NCBI GenBank assembly: GCA_964420925.1
Contig: CAYQVB010000155.1
Coordinates: 4,208-68,207 of the forward strand
DNA: 64,000 nucleotides
Reading direction: 5' to 3'
From: JAJEAD01 sp964420925
GTDB taxonomy: Bacteria > Pseudomonadota > Gammaproteobacteria > HK1
Shown here piece after piece: positions 24,018 to 32,812 of the stretch (positions are counted from its first letter, which is position 1; every line of letters begins with the position of its first letter). Made by a program: the position numbers and the translations under genes. The notes below the pieces were generated by a model, which did no database searches, had not been told where the DNA came from, and saw nothing but the letters and a program-made list of their open reading frames with translations.

Positions 24018-26714
24018 TCAGGGCAGCGCGCGGGTGACGTCGAGACGAACCAGGTCGATCAGCGCGTCGTCGGACAGCTCGGTGAGGTTGATCTCGCCGT
24101 CTCCGGTCAGGATGTCGTCCGCCATTCTCTGCTTGTCCGCGATCATCCGATCGATACGCTCTTCGACCGTGCCGGCGGTCACGAACTTGTGCACCAGCAC
24201 ATTGCGCCGCTGGCCGATGCGGAAGGCGCGGTCGGTGGCCTGGTTCTCGACCGCGGGGTTCCACCAGCGATCGAAGTGGACGACGTGTGATGCGGCGGTC
24301 AGATTCAAGCCGGTGCCGCCCGCCTTGAGCGACAGGATGAAGAAGGGTGGCCCGTCGTCATCCTGGAAGCGATCCACCAGCGCGCGGCGCTGCCTGACCC
24401 CGGTCGCGCCGTGCAGCACCAGCCCGGAGCGCCCGAACACCGACGCCAGATGCTCCGCCAGGGGATCGATGATCTCGCGGAACTGGGTGAAGACCAGCAC
24501 CTTCTCCTGGCGCTCGGCGAGCTCCTCGCAGATTTCCGCCAGGCGAAGGAACTTGCCGCTGCCGGCGGGGCGGTAGTCGCCGTCCCCGCTCCGCTGGCTC
24601 GGGTGGTTGCATATCTGCTTGAGAAACAGGAGGGAGCGCAGCACCGCGCCCCGCCGGGCGATGCCGCCCTCGGACTGCTCGTCCAGATCGCGCTCCATGG
24701 CTTGCACGACCTGCTCGTAGAGCCTGACCTGGGTCCGGGTGAGGTGACAGTAGCGCAGCGTCTCGGTCTTCTCGGGCAGGTCACCGATGATGCTCTTGTC
24801 GGTCTTGAGACGGCGCAGGATGTAGGGGCCGACCAGGCGGCGCAAGGGGGCGAAGGGGTTTTCCTCGCGTTCCTGCAGTCGTTTCGCGAAGGCCTGGAAC
24901 ACCGAGGACGATCCGAGAAGGCCGGGATTGAGGAAGTCGAAGAGCGCCCACAGGTCGCCGAGGCGGTTCTCGACCGGCGTGCCGGTGAGTGCGATGCGGG
25001 CCTCGGCCGAGAGCTTCCTCACCGAGCGACTCTGCCGCGTCGACGGGTTCTTGACCGCTTGCGCCTCGTCCAGGATGACGAGCCGCCACGACACCTCCGC
25101 CAGCCAAGTCTGGCGCACCAGCATGGCGTAGGTCGTGACCACCAGATCGGCATCGCGGAGACGGACCTCGGGCGCGTCCGCGATCTCCGCCAGGGTTTGC
25201 CGGTCCGTCTCCGCCGGGTGCAGGAAGCAGAGCGAGAGCGACGGCGCAAAGCGTGCGGCTTCGTGGCGCCAGTTGCCGAGCAGCGACGCCGGGACCACCA
25301 GCAGTGACGGCGCCCTCGGCCCCTCCGCGCCGTCGTGACGCTCGCACAGCAGCAGGGCCAGCACCTGGATGGTCTTGCCGAGGCCCATGTCGTCGGCGAG
25401 GCAGGCGCCGAGGCCGAGCTTCGCCAGGAAGCGCAGCCAGCTCAACCCCTCGCGCTGATAGGGCCGCAGCGTGCCCCGGAGGGCGCCGCCGCCCACTTCC
25501 ACCGCCTCGAGGGTGCCCGGCTGGCGCAGGCCCGCGAGGATCTCGCGCATGGCGTCGCCGGGCGCCACGTGCACCCACTGGCGCTCGTCCTCCGCCTGCT
25601 CTTCGTGCCGGAGGTCCGCCGACGCCCCGGCGAGCAGGCGCATCCCTTCGAGGAACGAGAGCCCGTCGCCTTCGGCCTGCCCTTGCAGTGCTTCCCAATG
25701 CGCGATGGCCTGGCGGAGCCGGTCCCGGTCCACCTCGACCCACTGGCCCTTGAGCAGCACCAGGCCATCCTCGCCGTCGAGCAGGGATTCCAGCTCTCCG
25801 GGCGACAGGGAGACATCGCCCAGGGCCACGTTGACGTCGAAGTCCAGCAGCGCCCCGGCACCGAGCCGGGACGGCGCCTGCGAGCCGATGGTGACCGACA
25901 CCCGCGGCCGGGGCCGCTTGCGCCACCAGTTCGGCAGGCGCACCGTCAGCCCGCTCTCCTCGAGCGCCTCCACGCTTTGCAGCAAGCGATAGGCGCGCGC
26001 CGCCGTCCAGGCCATCGGCCGGTAGATCTCGCCGGAGTCCACCAGCTCCGACACCCAGTCGCAGACCTCGGCCGCCCGTTGCACCGGAGAGAGCAGCTTG
26101 ATGAGCGCTCCGCGCTGCCTCACACCGGCATACTGCTCCAGGGCCTTGCGCAGAGGCAGGTGCTTCAGACGTCCCGCCGCACCGAACCCCGACGCATAGG
26201 TCGCCATGAACGCAAAGGGACGCGCGGGGTCCTCGCGGTTCTCGGCCAGGTGGAAGCAGACCCGCCCCACCTGGTGCCATTTGGGGGCTCGATGCTCGAG
26301 AAAGGCAGCCAGGCTGCCCGCGCCGGCAACGGATTCGCGTACCCACCGGTCCATGCGCTCCCAGATGAGCCGCAGGGTATCGGTACCCAGGTACTCGCCG
26401 CCCGCCATGGGTGGAGCGGTCAATACCCAACGGGCGCAGTCCGCGGGAGAGGGCGCTTCGAGATGGAAACGCTCCGCCCCCTCGGGAATGTGGCACAGGC
26501 CGGTGAGGTAGTGCTCCGCGAACTGCTGCCAGTAACGCACGCTCGGCATCCCCTGTACCGGTATCTTGTCGGCGGCCAGGGTGAAGAGGGCCTCGCGCCA
26601 GTCGGCCCGGAAGGCGCTTTGCAACGATTCCAAGGAGGCCGATTCCGCGGATGCGGCCTCGCCAGCGCCGGGTTCCCAGCGCAGATGTCCCGCCGGGGTC
26701 AGCCGAATGCTCAT
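24018..26714 (-). CDS. SNF2-family DEAD/DEAH-box helicase
   Basis: An 898-residue superfamily 2 ATPase of the SNF2 group. A long N-terminal region (about 1-440), as in bacterial SWIM-linked SNF2 proteins, is followed by the two-lobed motor: Walker A DDMGLGKT, Walker B LDEAQ, the ALTGTPVENRLGDLWALF segment, a helicase C domain with VFTQFREI, and the arginine-finger motif DRAFRIGQ. It likely remodels or translocates on DNA. I take the ATG at 26714 (MSIRLTPAGHLRW) as start, because the earlier ATG at 26768 would overlap the amidase gene. It is followed by the SWIM gene. Confidence 0.87.
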   Translation of the reverse strand: MSIRLTPAGHLRWEPGAGEAASAESASLESLQSAFRADWREALFTLAADKIPVQGMPSVRYWQQFAEHYLTGLCHIPEGAERFHLEAPSPADCARWVLTAPPMAGGEYLGTDTLRLIWERMDRWVRESVAGAGSLAAFLEHRAPKWHQVGRVCFHLAENREDPARPFAFMATYASGFGAAGRLKHLPLRKALEQYAGVRQRGALIKLLSPVQRAAEVCDWVSELVDSGEIYRPMAWTAARAYRLLQSVEALEESGLTVRLPNWWRKRPRPRVSVTIGSQAPSRLGAGALLDFDVNVALGDVSLSPGELESLLDGEDGLVLLKGQWVEVDRDRLRQAIAHWEALQGQAEGDGLSFLEGMRLLAGASADLRHEEQAEDERQWVHVAPGDAMREILAGLRQPGTLEAVEVGGGALRGTLRPYQREGLSWLRFLAKLGLGACLADDMGLGKTIQVLALLLCERHDGAEGPRAPSLLVVPASLLGNWRHEAARFAPSLSLCFLHPAETDRQTLAEIADAPEVRLRDADLVVTTYAMLVRQTWLAEVSWRLVILDEAQAVKNPSTRQSRSVRKLSAEARIALTGTPVENRLGDLWALFDFLNPGLLGSSSVFQAFAKRLQEREENPFAPLRRLVGPYILRRLKTDKSIIGDLPEKTETLRYCHLTRTQVRLYEQVVQAMERDLDEQSEGGIARRGAVLRSLLFLKQICNHPSQRSGDGDYRPAGSGKFLRLAEICEELAERQEKVLVFTQFREIIDPLAEHLASVFGRSGLVLHGATGVRQRRALVDRFQDDDGPPFFILSLKAGGTGLNLTAASHVVHFDRWWNPAVENQATDRAFRIGQRRNVLVHKFVTAGTVEERIDRMIADKQRMADDILTGDGEINLTELSDDALIDLVRLDVTRALP

Positions 26715-26742
26715 GCGTTCCGGGGTCTTTCGGGGGAGCCGC

Positions 26743-28158
26743 CTATCCTTCCCGCTCCCAGAGGGCATGCGCCAGGATGCCGACCGACGACTCGATGACC
26801 TCCATCGCGTCGAGGATCAGGTCCTCGCGGAAACGGCGCCCGATGATCTGCACTCCGGCCGGCCGGCCGTCGACGAATCCGATCGGAACCACGCCCGCGG
26901 GCAGGCTGAGGTAGTTGACCGCGAGGCTGTAGACGGCGGAGCGGAAGAGATCCCGCAGTTGCTCGAGACCCTGTGCGTCGTAGTCCCAGTCGTACAACGA
27001 ACGCATCAGGAAGGGGCAGAGCACCAGCGGATAGCGGTCGAGAAACACGTTCCATTCCCGGGTCAGCGCGGTGCGCTGCGCGATGGCTTCCCGATAGCCG
27101 GCCGCGTCCACCGGATTCCCGATGCGCGCGTAGTTGTCGAAAATCCCCTGAACGGTCTCGCTGCCGTGCTCGCGGCACTGCGGACCGAGAAAGTGGAGGA
27201 TCTCGCTCGCGAGCACGTCGAACCACGCGTCCGCCGCTCGCCCGGCAGACGGAGTCTCAACCGGCTCCACGGTATAGCCCGCATCCCGCAGCAGCTCCGC
27301 CGCACGCTCCAGCCCCGCAAGGATCTCGGGGTGGGCCGGATAGCCGTAGGTTTCGGTAGTGAGCGCGACCCGGAGGGGCGGATCGAGACGCGGCCCCTCG
27401 AAAGGCACCGGCACCCACCACGGGTCTCGCGGGTCGCCCTGTGCCATCGCCTTCGTGGCGAGCCGCACGTCGCGCACCTCGCGGCAGATAGCGCCCTGCA
27501 CGGAGATGAGCTGGGCGAGGAGGCCGCGTTCGGCGGAGGCGCTGGGGTTGAAGGCGGGAATCCGCCCGAAGGTCGGCTTCACCGTCGCGACCCCGCATGC
27601 GAAGGAGGGGTAGCGCAGCGAACCGCCGATGTCGTTTCCGTGATGAATGGGGCCGAAGCCCATTGCGGCCGCCGCCGAGGCCCCGCCAGAGGAGCCGCCG
27701 GGGGACGCCTCGGCATCCCAGGGATTGAAGGTCCGGCCCCGCAGCGGATTGTCCGTCGTCGCGCGCATGGAGAGCTCGGGGGTATTGGTGCGGCCCACGA
27801 TGATCGCGCCGGCGTCGAGCAGGTTGCGCACGAGCGGCGAGTGGTCCGGCGCGATCAGGTTCGCGAACGCGGGGAGGCCGTTGGGCGTGGACTGTCCCGC
27901 GACGTCGATGTTCTCCTTGATCGTCACCGGAACCCCGTGCAGGGGTCCGAGCGCGGCGCCCGCGGCCACCTCCCGGTCCCTTGCCCGGGCACCGCGCATC
28001 GCCTCCTCGGAACAATCCGACACGATGGCGTTGAGGCGGCTGTTGTGCGCGGCGATGCGCCCGAGCACCGACTCCGTCACCTCCACGCACGACACCTCGC
28101 GTGCCCGAATCATCGCGGCGAGCTCCACCGCGCTCCTGCTCCAGAGACCTCTGTCCAT
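26743..28158 (-). CDS. Amidase signature family protein
   Basis: A 471-residue amidase-signature enzyme. The catalytic Lys81 is in TIKEN, the GGSSGG loop holds Ser156/157, and the acyl-enzyme serine is Ser180 in GGSLR. It hydrolyses a carboxamide to acid and ammonia; the specificity (glutamyl-tRNA amidotransferase-like, indoleacetamide, others) is not evident, and the absence of gatB/gatC argues against a GatA role. It ends 28 bases before the SNF2 gene, with no shared function obvious. A second, truncated copy of its first 27 codons lies about 1.3 kb away at 29433-29512. Confidence 0.87.
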   Translation of the reverse strand: MDRGLWSRSAVELAAMIRAREVSCVEVTESVLGRIAAHNSRLNAIVSDCSEEAMRGARARDREVAAGAALGPLHGVPVTIKENIDVAGQSTPNGLPAFANLIAPDHSPLVRNLLDAGAIIVGRTNTPELSMRATTDNPLRGRTFNPWDAEASPGGSSGGASAAAAMGFGPIHHGNDIGGSLRYPSFACGVATVKPTFGRIPAFNPSASAERGLLAQLISVQGAICREVRDVRLATKAMAQGDPRDPWWVPVPFEGPRLDPPLRVALTTETYGYPAHPEILAGLERAAELLRDAGYTVEPVETPSAGRAADAWFDVLASEILHFLGPQCREHGSETVQGIFDNYARIGNPVDAAGYREAIAQRTALTREWNVFLDRYPLVLCPFLMRSLYDWDYDAQGLEQLRDLFRSAVYSLAVNYLSLPAGVVPIGFVDGRPAGVQIIGRRFREDLILDAMEVIESSVGILAHALWEREG

Positions 28159-28418
28159 CGCGTCGCTCCCCTTCGTGGCGGGAACGGACTATACCCACTA
28201 CCGAAGAGGCGTCGAGGAGGGCGAAGCGTGAGGGCCGATCGCTGGTCGAGTTCGCCGGATGTTCCGCATGCTCCCCACCGGCGAGGCGGTCGAGTGACGT
28301 TTCATTGAGACGCGCTGATCCGATGGGGTACGCTGCCCCATGCAGCGACTCCCCGCTCGTCCAGGAGCGCCCGACCCGTCGCGGGCGAATGCTCGTTCGT
28401 CCTTCATCGCCACAATCG

Positions 28419-28458
28419 CAGCCGGTGGATTCCCGCGGAGGTGGGAATCCACCGGCTG
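28419..28458. repeat. Perfect 16-bp inverted repeat (REP-like palindrome)
   Basis: CAGCCGGTGGATTCCC (28419-28434) is exactly complementary to GGGAATCCACCGGCTG (28443-28458) around an 8-base loop. The core GGTGGATTCCCGC also occurs at 44638-44650. It lies in the 311-base gap between the amidase and methyltransferase genes and has no T-tract, so it is not a standard terminator. It resembles the extragenic palindromes found in many proteobacteria. The rest of the gap (28159-28418) holds nothing I recognise. Confidence 0.7.
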
Positions 28459-28469
28459 ACCGACCATGG

Positions 28470-29423
28470 ATGCCTGAGCCCGTGAGATTGCCTGCGCCCC
28501 GTCCCGACCTCATCCCTGGCCAGCAATCCCTCCTTCGCCCCCAAGAGCCGCCCCACACCCTCGAAGCTTACGTTCGGGTAAACGACACGAACATCCGAGG
28601 GTTCGAGTCGATCCGAGAGTCCGTGCTCGTGTGTGGCGACGCCGCAAATGCGCTGAAGCTCCTGCCGGATCAATCCGTACAGACGGTCGTGACCTCTCCG
28701 CCTTACTGGTCCTTGCGTGACTACGCCGTGAACGATCAGATCGGCAGGGACGATTCCCTCACCGCTTACATCCAGAGCATCGTGGACACCTTTGAGGAGA
28801 TCAGACGCATCCTCCGAGACGACGCTACGGTCTGGCTCAACGTGGGGGATGCGTTCACGTCGGGAAACCGGCGATACCGCGCCCCGGACCGGAAGAACCG
28901 TGCTCGTGCGATGGGTGTCCGGCCGCCTACGCCGGAAGGCCTGAAGCCGAAGGACTTGATTGGCGTGCCCTGGCGGATAGCGTTCGCGCTTCAAGAGGCG
29001 GGCTGGTGGATTCGTGCGGAGGTGATCTGGCACAAGCCGAACGCACATCCCGAATCAGTGCGCGATCGACCCACCAAAGCCCATGAAACGGTGTTTCTCC
29101 TCTCGAAGGGTCAGAACTATTACTACGACACCGGCGCGATTCGCGGTCCCGGGGGGAGGCGCCTGCGCAGCGTGTGGGAGATCGCCACTGAACCCCTCAA
29201 ACGGATGAACGGCTACGCCGATGACCATCCGGCAATGATGCCCATGTCGCTCGCACGGCGCTGCGTCGCCATCACGAGCCGCGAGCACGACGTCGTGCTC
29301 GACCCCTACGCGGGGTCGGGCACCACGTTGTTGGCCGCGCGTGAGCTGGGCAGAAGGTGGGTGGGCATCGAGCTCAAGCCCTCGTTCGTGGACCTGATCG
29401 AGCAGCGGATGCAATACATGTGA
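28470..29423 (+). CDS. Site-specific DNA methyltransferase, beta-class (probable N4-cytosine)
   Basis: A 317-residue DNA methyltransferase. The catalytic motif TSPPYW is at about 75-80 and the SAM-binding motif DPYAGSGTT is at about 278-286. This order (catalytic region first) is the beta class, and TSPPY is typical of N4-cytosine enzymes such as PvuII methylase; N6-adenine activity cannot be excluded. The start is uncertain: family similarity begins only at about residue 45 (ESIRESVLVCGD), and the ATG at 28470 is the closest plausible one. No restriction endonuclease is adjacent, so it is solitary. It is flanked by a palindrome and by an amidase gene fragment, which suggests insertion by transfer. 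Confidence 0.85.
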   Translation: MPEPVRLPAPRPDLIPGQQSLLRPQEPPHTLEAYVRVNDTNIRGFESIRESVLVCGDAANALKLLPDQSVQTVVTSPPYWSLRDYAVNDQIGRDDSLTAYIQSIVDTFEEIRRILRDDATVWLNVGDAFTSGNRRYRAPDRKNRARAMGVRPPTPEGLKPKDLIGVPWRIAFALQEAGWWIRAEVIWHKPNAHPESVRDRPTKAHETVFLLSKGQNYYYDTGAIRGPGGRRLRSVWEIATEPLKRMNGYADDHPAMMPMSLARRCVAITSREHDVVLDPYAGSGTTLLAARELGRRWVGIELKPSFVDLIEQRMQYM

Positions 29424-29432
29424 CGCTGTACG

Positions 29433-29512
29433 ACCACGCACGACACCTCATGCGCCCGGATCATCGCGGCAAGCTCCACTGCACTCCTGCTCCAGAGACC
29501 TCTCGCCACCAT
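29433..29512 (-). pseudogene. Truncated 5' copy of the amidase gene
   Basis: On the minus strand 29512-29433 reads MVARGLWSRSAVELAAMIRAHEVSCV, matching the first 26 residues of the amidase at 26743-28158 with few changes. At DNA level a stretch of about 70 bases differs at only about 7 positions. The match ends about 10 bases from the stop codon of the methyltransferase. The copy therefore lost everything after its first 27 codons exactly where the methyltransferase gene now lies. Confidence 0.75.
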
Positions 29513-29604
29513 GTCACTTCTCATGGCATCGGGGAGTACCGGCTGCAGGTCAAGCCATCCGGGTCGCGACCTGGCACTACTCAGCAAGAAGAGGAGACTC
29601 GCCA

Positions 29605-30948
29605 ATGAACCACGGCGTCGTCGATCTCACGGTCCCGTTCTACGAGGGCATGCCCGCAGAAGACTTGGGCCCCAAATTCTGGGTGCGGTTGAGTCACGCT
29701 GCATCCCGCCAGCTCTACCAGTACACCCAGAACCGGGAAGGCCGCGTGTTCCTGTCCACAGACCACGTCGGTACCCACCTTGACGGTCCCCTCCGCTTCG
29801 ATCCCCAAGGCGCTTCGGCGGAACAGATTCCACTTGATCGCGTCATCCGACCGGCGCACATGATCGACCTGCGGGACAGGGGGCGCCACTTTCCCATCGG
29901 TCCCGAGGTGCTCGAGTCGGCCGGGAATGGACTGGATGCGGGCGATGCCGCCGTTCTCTGGACCGGCCACGATCTCCACCTGAACAACCCCGACTACTTC
30001 TACAACCGGCCCTATCTCACGCCGGAAGGCGCGGAATGGCTGACGGGCCGAAGTGCGGGCCTCGTTGCGACCGATTTTCCCGGCATAGGCCGCCCTTCCG
30101 ACGATCGATTCGTGGCCAAACGCATCCTGCACCGTGGAGGGGTGCTCACCGTCGAGCAACTCTGCAACCTCGAGCCATTGGAGGGGACGAGCTGGCACCT
30201 CTTCGCCGCGCCGCTCCGGATTCGCGGGGCGTCTGGCTCACTGCTGCGAGCGGTGGGCCTCGTTGACTGGCGGCCCCGGGAAATCGTGGACCTCACCCTC
30301 GACACTTTCCGCGAAATGAGTGCACTGGGCGGTGCGGTGCCAACAACCTGGACCCGAGCCGATCACGATCTCACGGGCTTCTTCTACAAGGGAGAGCTTT
30401 CCTACCAGACCACATCCATGTTCTTGAGTGAGCACGCTGGTACTCATCTGGATGCCCCCTATCACTTCGACGAGAAGGGCGCGGCCATTCACGAGCTGCC
30501 GTTGGAAGGACTGCTGGCGCGAGCTCGGGTATTCGACTTCAGTCACAAGAAGCCGCTGGAAGGAATTTCGCCGCAGGACCTGGAGGCACTCGTCCGCCGC
30601 GGCGTCGAGCCTCGAGGCGGTGATGCTTTCGTCATCTGGACGGGACACTCCAATAACTTCCACCGACATGACTACACCTGGCACCGTCCCTTCATCACCG
30701 CCGAAGGAGCGCGTTGGATTGCCGCACGCAAGCCTGCCTACGTGCTCACCGATCTCGTCGGTTTGGATCCGCCCGACGACCCTACAACTCCAGTGCACAT
30801 GGCATTTCTTCACGCCGGCGTACCCTTCGTGCAGGTCACCACGAACCTGGATCGTCTCGTCAATGGCGACTGGTGGACGGCCTGCTTCCCCTTGAAGCTC
30901 GTCAAGGGCACGGGGGCGCCGCTGCGCGCCATCGCCGCCCGGGCTTGA
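29605..30948 (+). CDS. Cyclase/kynurenine-formamidase-like protein with two fused domains
   Basis: A 447-residue protein made of two tandem cyclase (kynurenine formamidase-like, PF04199-type) domains, each about 215 residues. The metal-binding motif HxGTHxDxPxH is complete in the second domain (HAGTHLDAPYH, about 277-287). In the first domain it reads HVGTHLDGPLR (54-64), with arginine in place of the last histidine. Single-domain relatives hydrolyse formamides or cyclic amides. The first domain may have lost metal binding and become structural. The gene stands at the head of a plus-strand set with an amino-acid ABC importer, so an imported amide or cyclic imide is a likely substrate (inference). 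Confidence 0.82.
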   Translation: MNHGVVDLTVPFYEGMPAEDLGPKFWVRLSHAASRQLYQYTQNREGRVFLSTDHVGTHLDGPLRFDPQGASAEQIPLDRVIRPAHMIDLRDRGRHFPIGPEVLESAGNGLDAGDAAVLWTGHDLHLNNPDYFYNRPYLTPEGAEWLTGRSAGLVATDFPGIGRPSDDRFVAKRILHRGGVLTVEQLCNLEPLEGTSWHLFAAPLRIRGASGSLLRAVGLVDWRPREIVDLTLDTFREMSALGGAVPTTWTRADHDLTGFFYKGELSYQTTSMFLSEHAGTHLDAPYHFDEKGAAIHELPLEGLLARARVFDFSHKKPLEGISPQDLEALVRRGVEPRGGDAFVIWTGHSNNFHRHDYTWHRPFITAEGARWIAARKPAYVLTDLVGLDPPDDPTTPVHMAFLHAGVPFVQVTTNLDRLVNGDWWTACFPLKLVKGTGAPLRAIAARA

Positions 30949-31073
30949 GAGCTTCGAATCGCGAGAGCACACGACTCATACACCAGTCGTTTCGACGAAG
31001 GCAGCATGCCCCGGATTCACATCCATATCCTTGTTTCTGCATGCCTTTTTGTTACGGCGGAAACCGCGAATCC

Positions 31074-31102
31074 TTGACGCTGTCGATCCCCCAAACCATA
31101 CT
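31074..31102 (+). promoter_or_regulatory. Sigma70-type promoter upstream of the ABC binding-protein gene
   Basis: TTGACG (31074-31079) and CATACT (31097-31102) are separated by exactly 17 bases, a good match to -35 and -10 elements. The importer's first gene starts 56 bases downstream at 31158. This would let the importer be transcribed separately from the cyclase gene. Confidence 0.5.
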
Positions 31103-31157
31103 CACAGCGCGATGGTCGATCGCAAACAAGTCGACGACTCGAAAGGAGGAAGCTCGT

Positions 31158-32054
31158 ATGAGACCGCTCGCAAACAGCAAACTTACGGTTCTGTCCGGTA
31201 TGCTTCTGACTCTTGCAGCAACTCATGCTGCTCTCGCGGATTCCCACATGGCGCCGGTCAGCGACGAGGTGGCCGCTGCCTGCTCGGCCGATGCCGGTCC
31301 GGCGCTGCAGCGCATAGCGGACGAAGGTGTCCTTCGCGTTGCCACCGGCATTGCCGCCCCGTGGGGCTTCCGGGATCCGGAGTCCGGTAACCTGGTCGGC
31401 TTTGAAGTCGAGAGCGCTCAGCAACTGGCTGACACGATCGGTGTCGAACTGGAGATCGGCGACTACGACTACGGCCTTCTCGTAGCAAACCTGCAGTCCG
31501 GCATTTCGGACATCGTCATGGCCGGACTCTTCATCACCGCCGAACGTGCCAAGGCAGTCGATTTCAGCAACGTGGTCACCAAATCGGGCCAACTCCTCTA
31601 CACCCTCGAGGAAAGCCCAATCAACTCCGTGGACGATGCCAACAGCTCCGAGTACACATTCGTCTACGGCACGGGGAACGCGCAGGGAGACCTGGCCGCA
31701 CGCATTCTGCCCGAGGTCAAGGTCATCGACGCGCCCCTGCGCGGTCAGAACCTCTTGTATGAGTTCCTGACCAGCGGGCGTGCCGATGTGACGATGTCCG
31801 ATTCCCTGCTGAATCCCATCTTCGTAAACGCCTACGACAACCTCAAGGTCATCGGTTCTCAGGGGGTTGTCACCAACATCCTGCCGGCGGACGACGAGGT
31901 TCTGGAACCATTCGACGTGGCATACGCCGTCGCCCAAAACCAGCCCGATCTGCTTGGATGCCTCAACACCTATGTCGATTGGATGAAGGGATCGGGCGTA
32001 TTCGAGGAGCGCTTCGTGAGGTGGATGGATACTGCAATCGCCGCTCAGACTTGA
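31158..32054 (+). CDS. Amino-acid-type ABC transporter substrate-binding protein
   Basis: A 298-residue periplasmic binding protein of the polar amino acid (family 3) type. It has an N-terminal signal peptide (about 1-28, ending AALADS) and the usual GVLRVATGIAAPWGF first strand, followed by the two-lobed fold. Substrate-contact residues do not allow a specific ligand to be named. The ATG has an AAAGGAGG site 8 bases upstream. A hairpin with T-run follows the gene, so it is probably expressed more strongly than the permease and ATPase, as is common. Confidence 0.88.
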   Translation: MRPLANSKLTVLSGMLLTLAATHAALADSHMAPVSDEVAAACSADAGPALQRIADEGVLRVATGIAAPWGFRDPESGNLVGFEVESAQQLADTIGVELEIGDYDYGLLVANLQSGISDIVMAGLFITAERAKAVDFSNVVTKSGQLLYTLEESPINSVDDANSSEYTFVYGTGNAQGDLAARILPEVKVIDAPLRGQNLLYEFLTSGRADVTMSDSLLNPIFVNAYDNLKVIGSQGVVTNILPADDEVLEPFDVAYAVAQNQPDLLGCLNTYVDWMKGSGVFEERFVRWMDTAIAAQT

Positions 32055-32085
32055 CGCGGACATCGGGTCAGCTCAACTGACCAGC

Positions 32086-32126
32086 GACGAGAGGGCGGCT
32101 GGAAACGGCGGCCCTCTCGTCATTTT
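32086..32126 (+). terminator. Rho-independent terminator/attenuator after the binding-protein gene
   Basis: GACGAGAGGGC (32086-32096) pairs perfectly with GCCCTCTCGTC (32111-32121), and ATTTTT follows. It lies between the binding-protein and permease genes of one importer, so it likely terminates only part of the transcripts and sets the ratio of the components. Confidence 0.75.
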
Positions 32127-32140
32127 TGGGCAATAGTATT

Positions 32141-32812
32141 ATGGACTACACATTCGAGTTTGGTGTCGTCATGGAGCGACTGCCGTTTCTGCTCGGCGCC
32201 GTTCAGGTGACGCTCGAGTTGATGGTTGGGTCGTTCGTTCTGGCAATAGTACTGGGTATTGTCGCTGGCCAGTTGCGAATGTCGCGACACAAGCTGCTTC
32301 GCTGGCCTGCGGCCTGGTACATCGACTTCTGGCGGACCACCCCGCTGCTGGTTCAGCTCATCTGGATATTCTTTGTGCTCCCCATCGTCTTCAAGATCAG
32401 ACTGTCTGCATTTGAAAGTGGCGTTCTGGCCCTCGCGCTGAATTACGGAGCATTCTTCGCCGAGGTCTTTCGGGCGGGGATCACCTCTCTGGGGCGCGGT
32501 CAATCGGAAGCCGGCTCCGCTCTGGGATTGACGGGCTTCCAGGTTTATCGCCGCATAATCTATCCCCAGGCAATACGACGAATGCTCCCGCCCATCGGAA
32601 GCATGACCGTGAGTCTGCTCAAGGATACCTCGCTGGTTTCGGTGATCGCCATTCCGGAACTGATGAATACGGCACAGAATCTCACCGCTTCGACATTCCG
32701 ACCGCTTGAAGTGCTTACAGTGGTGGCGGTCATATACTTTGTGCTGGCCTATCCGATCGCCCAGCTCACCGACCTGCTCTATCGCCGGGCCCGCATGGAA
32801 CGACCGGTGTGA
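32141..32812 (+). CDS. Amino-acid-type ABC transporter permease
   Basis: A 223-residue inner-membrane permease of the HisM/GlnP family with about five hydrophobic segments and the EAA-type loop (EAGSALGLTGFQVYRRIIYPQA) that docks on the ATPase. It should form the channel for the substrate delivered by the upstream binding protein, probably as a homodimer because only one permease gene is present. The ATG at 32141 has no clear Shine-Dalgarno; a TTG five codons earlier is the alternative. Its stop overlaps the GTG start of the ATPase gene. Confidence 0.88.
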   Translation: MDYTFEFGVVMERLPFLLGAVQVTLELMVGSFVLAIVLGIVAGQLRMSRHKLLRWPAAWYIDFWRTTPLLVQLIWIFFVLPIVFKIRLSAFESGVLALALNYGAFFAEVFRAGITSLGRGQSEAGSALGLTGFQVYRRIIYPQAIRRMLPPIGSMTVSLLKDTSLVSVIAIPELMNTAQNLTASTFRPLEVLTVVAVIYFVLAYPIAQLTDLLYRRARMERPV

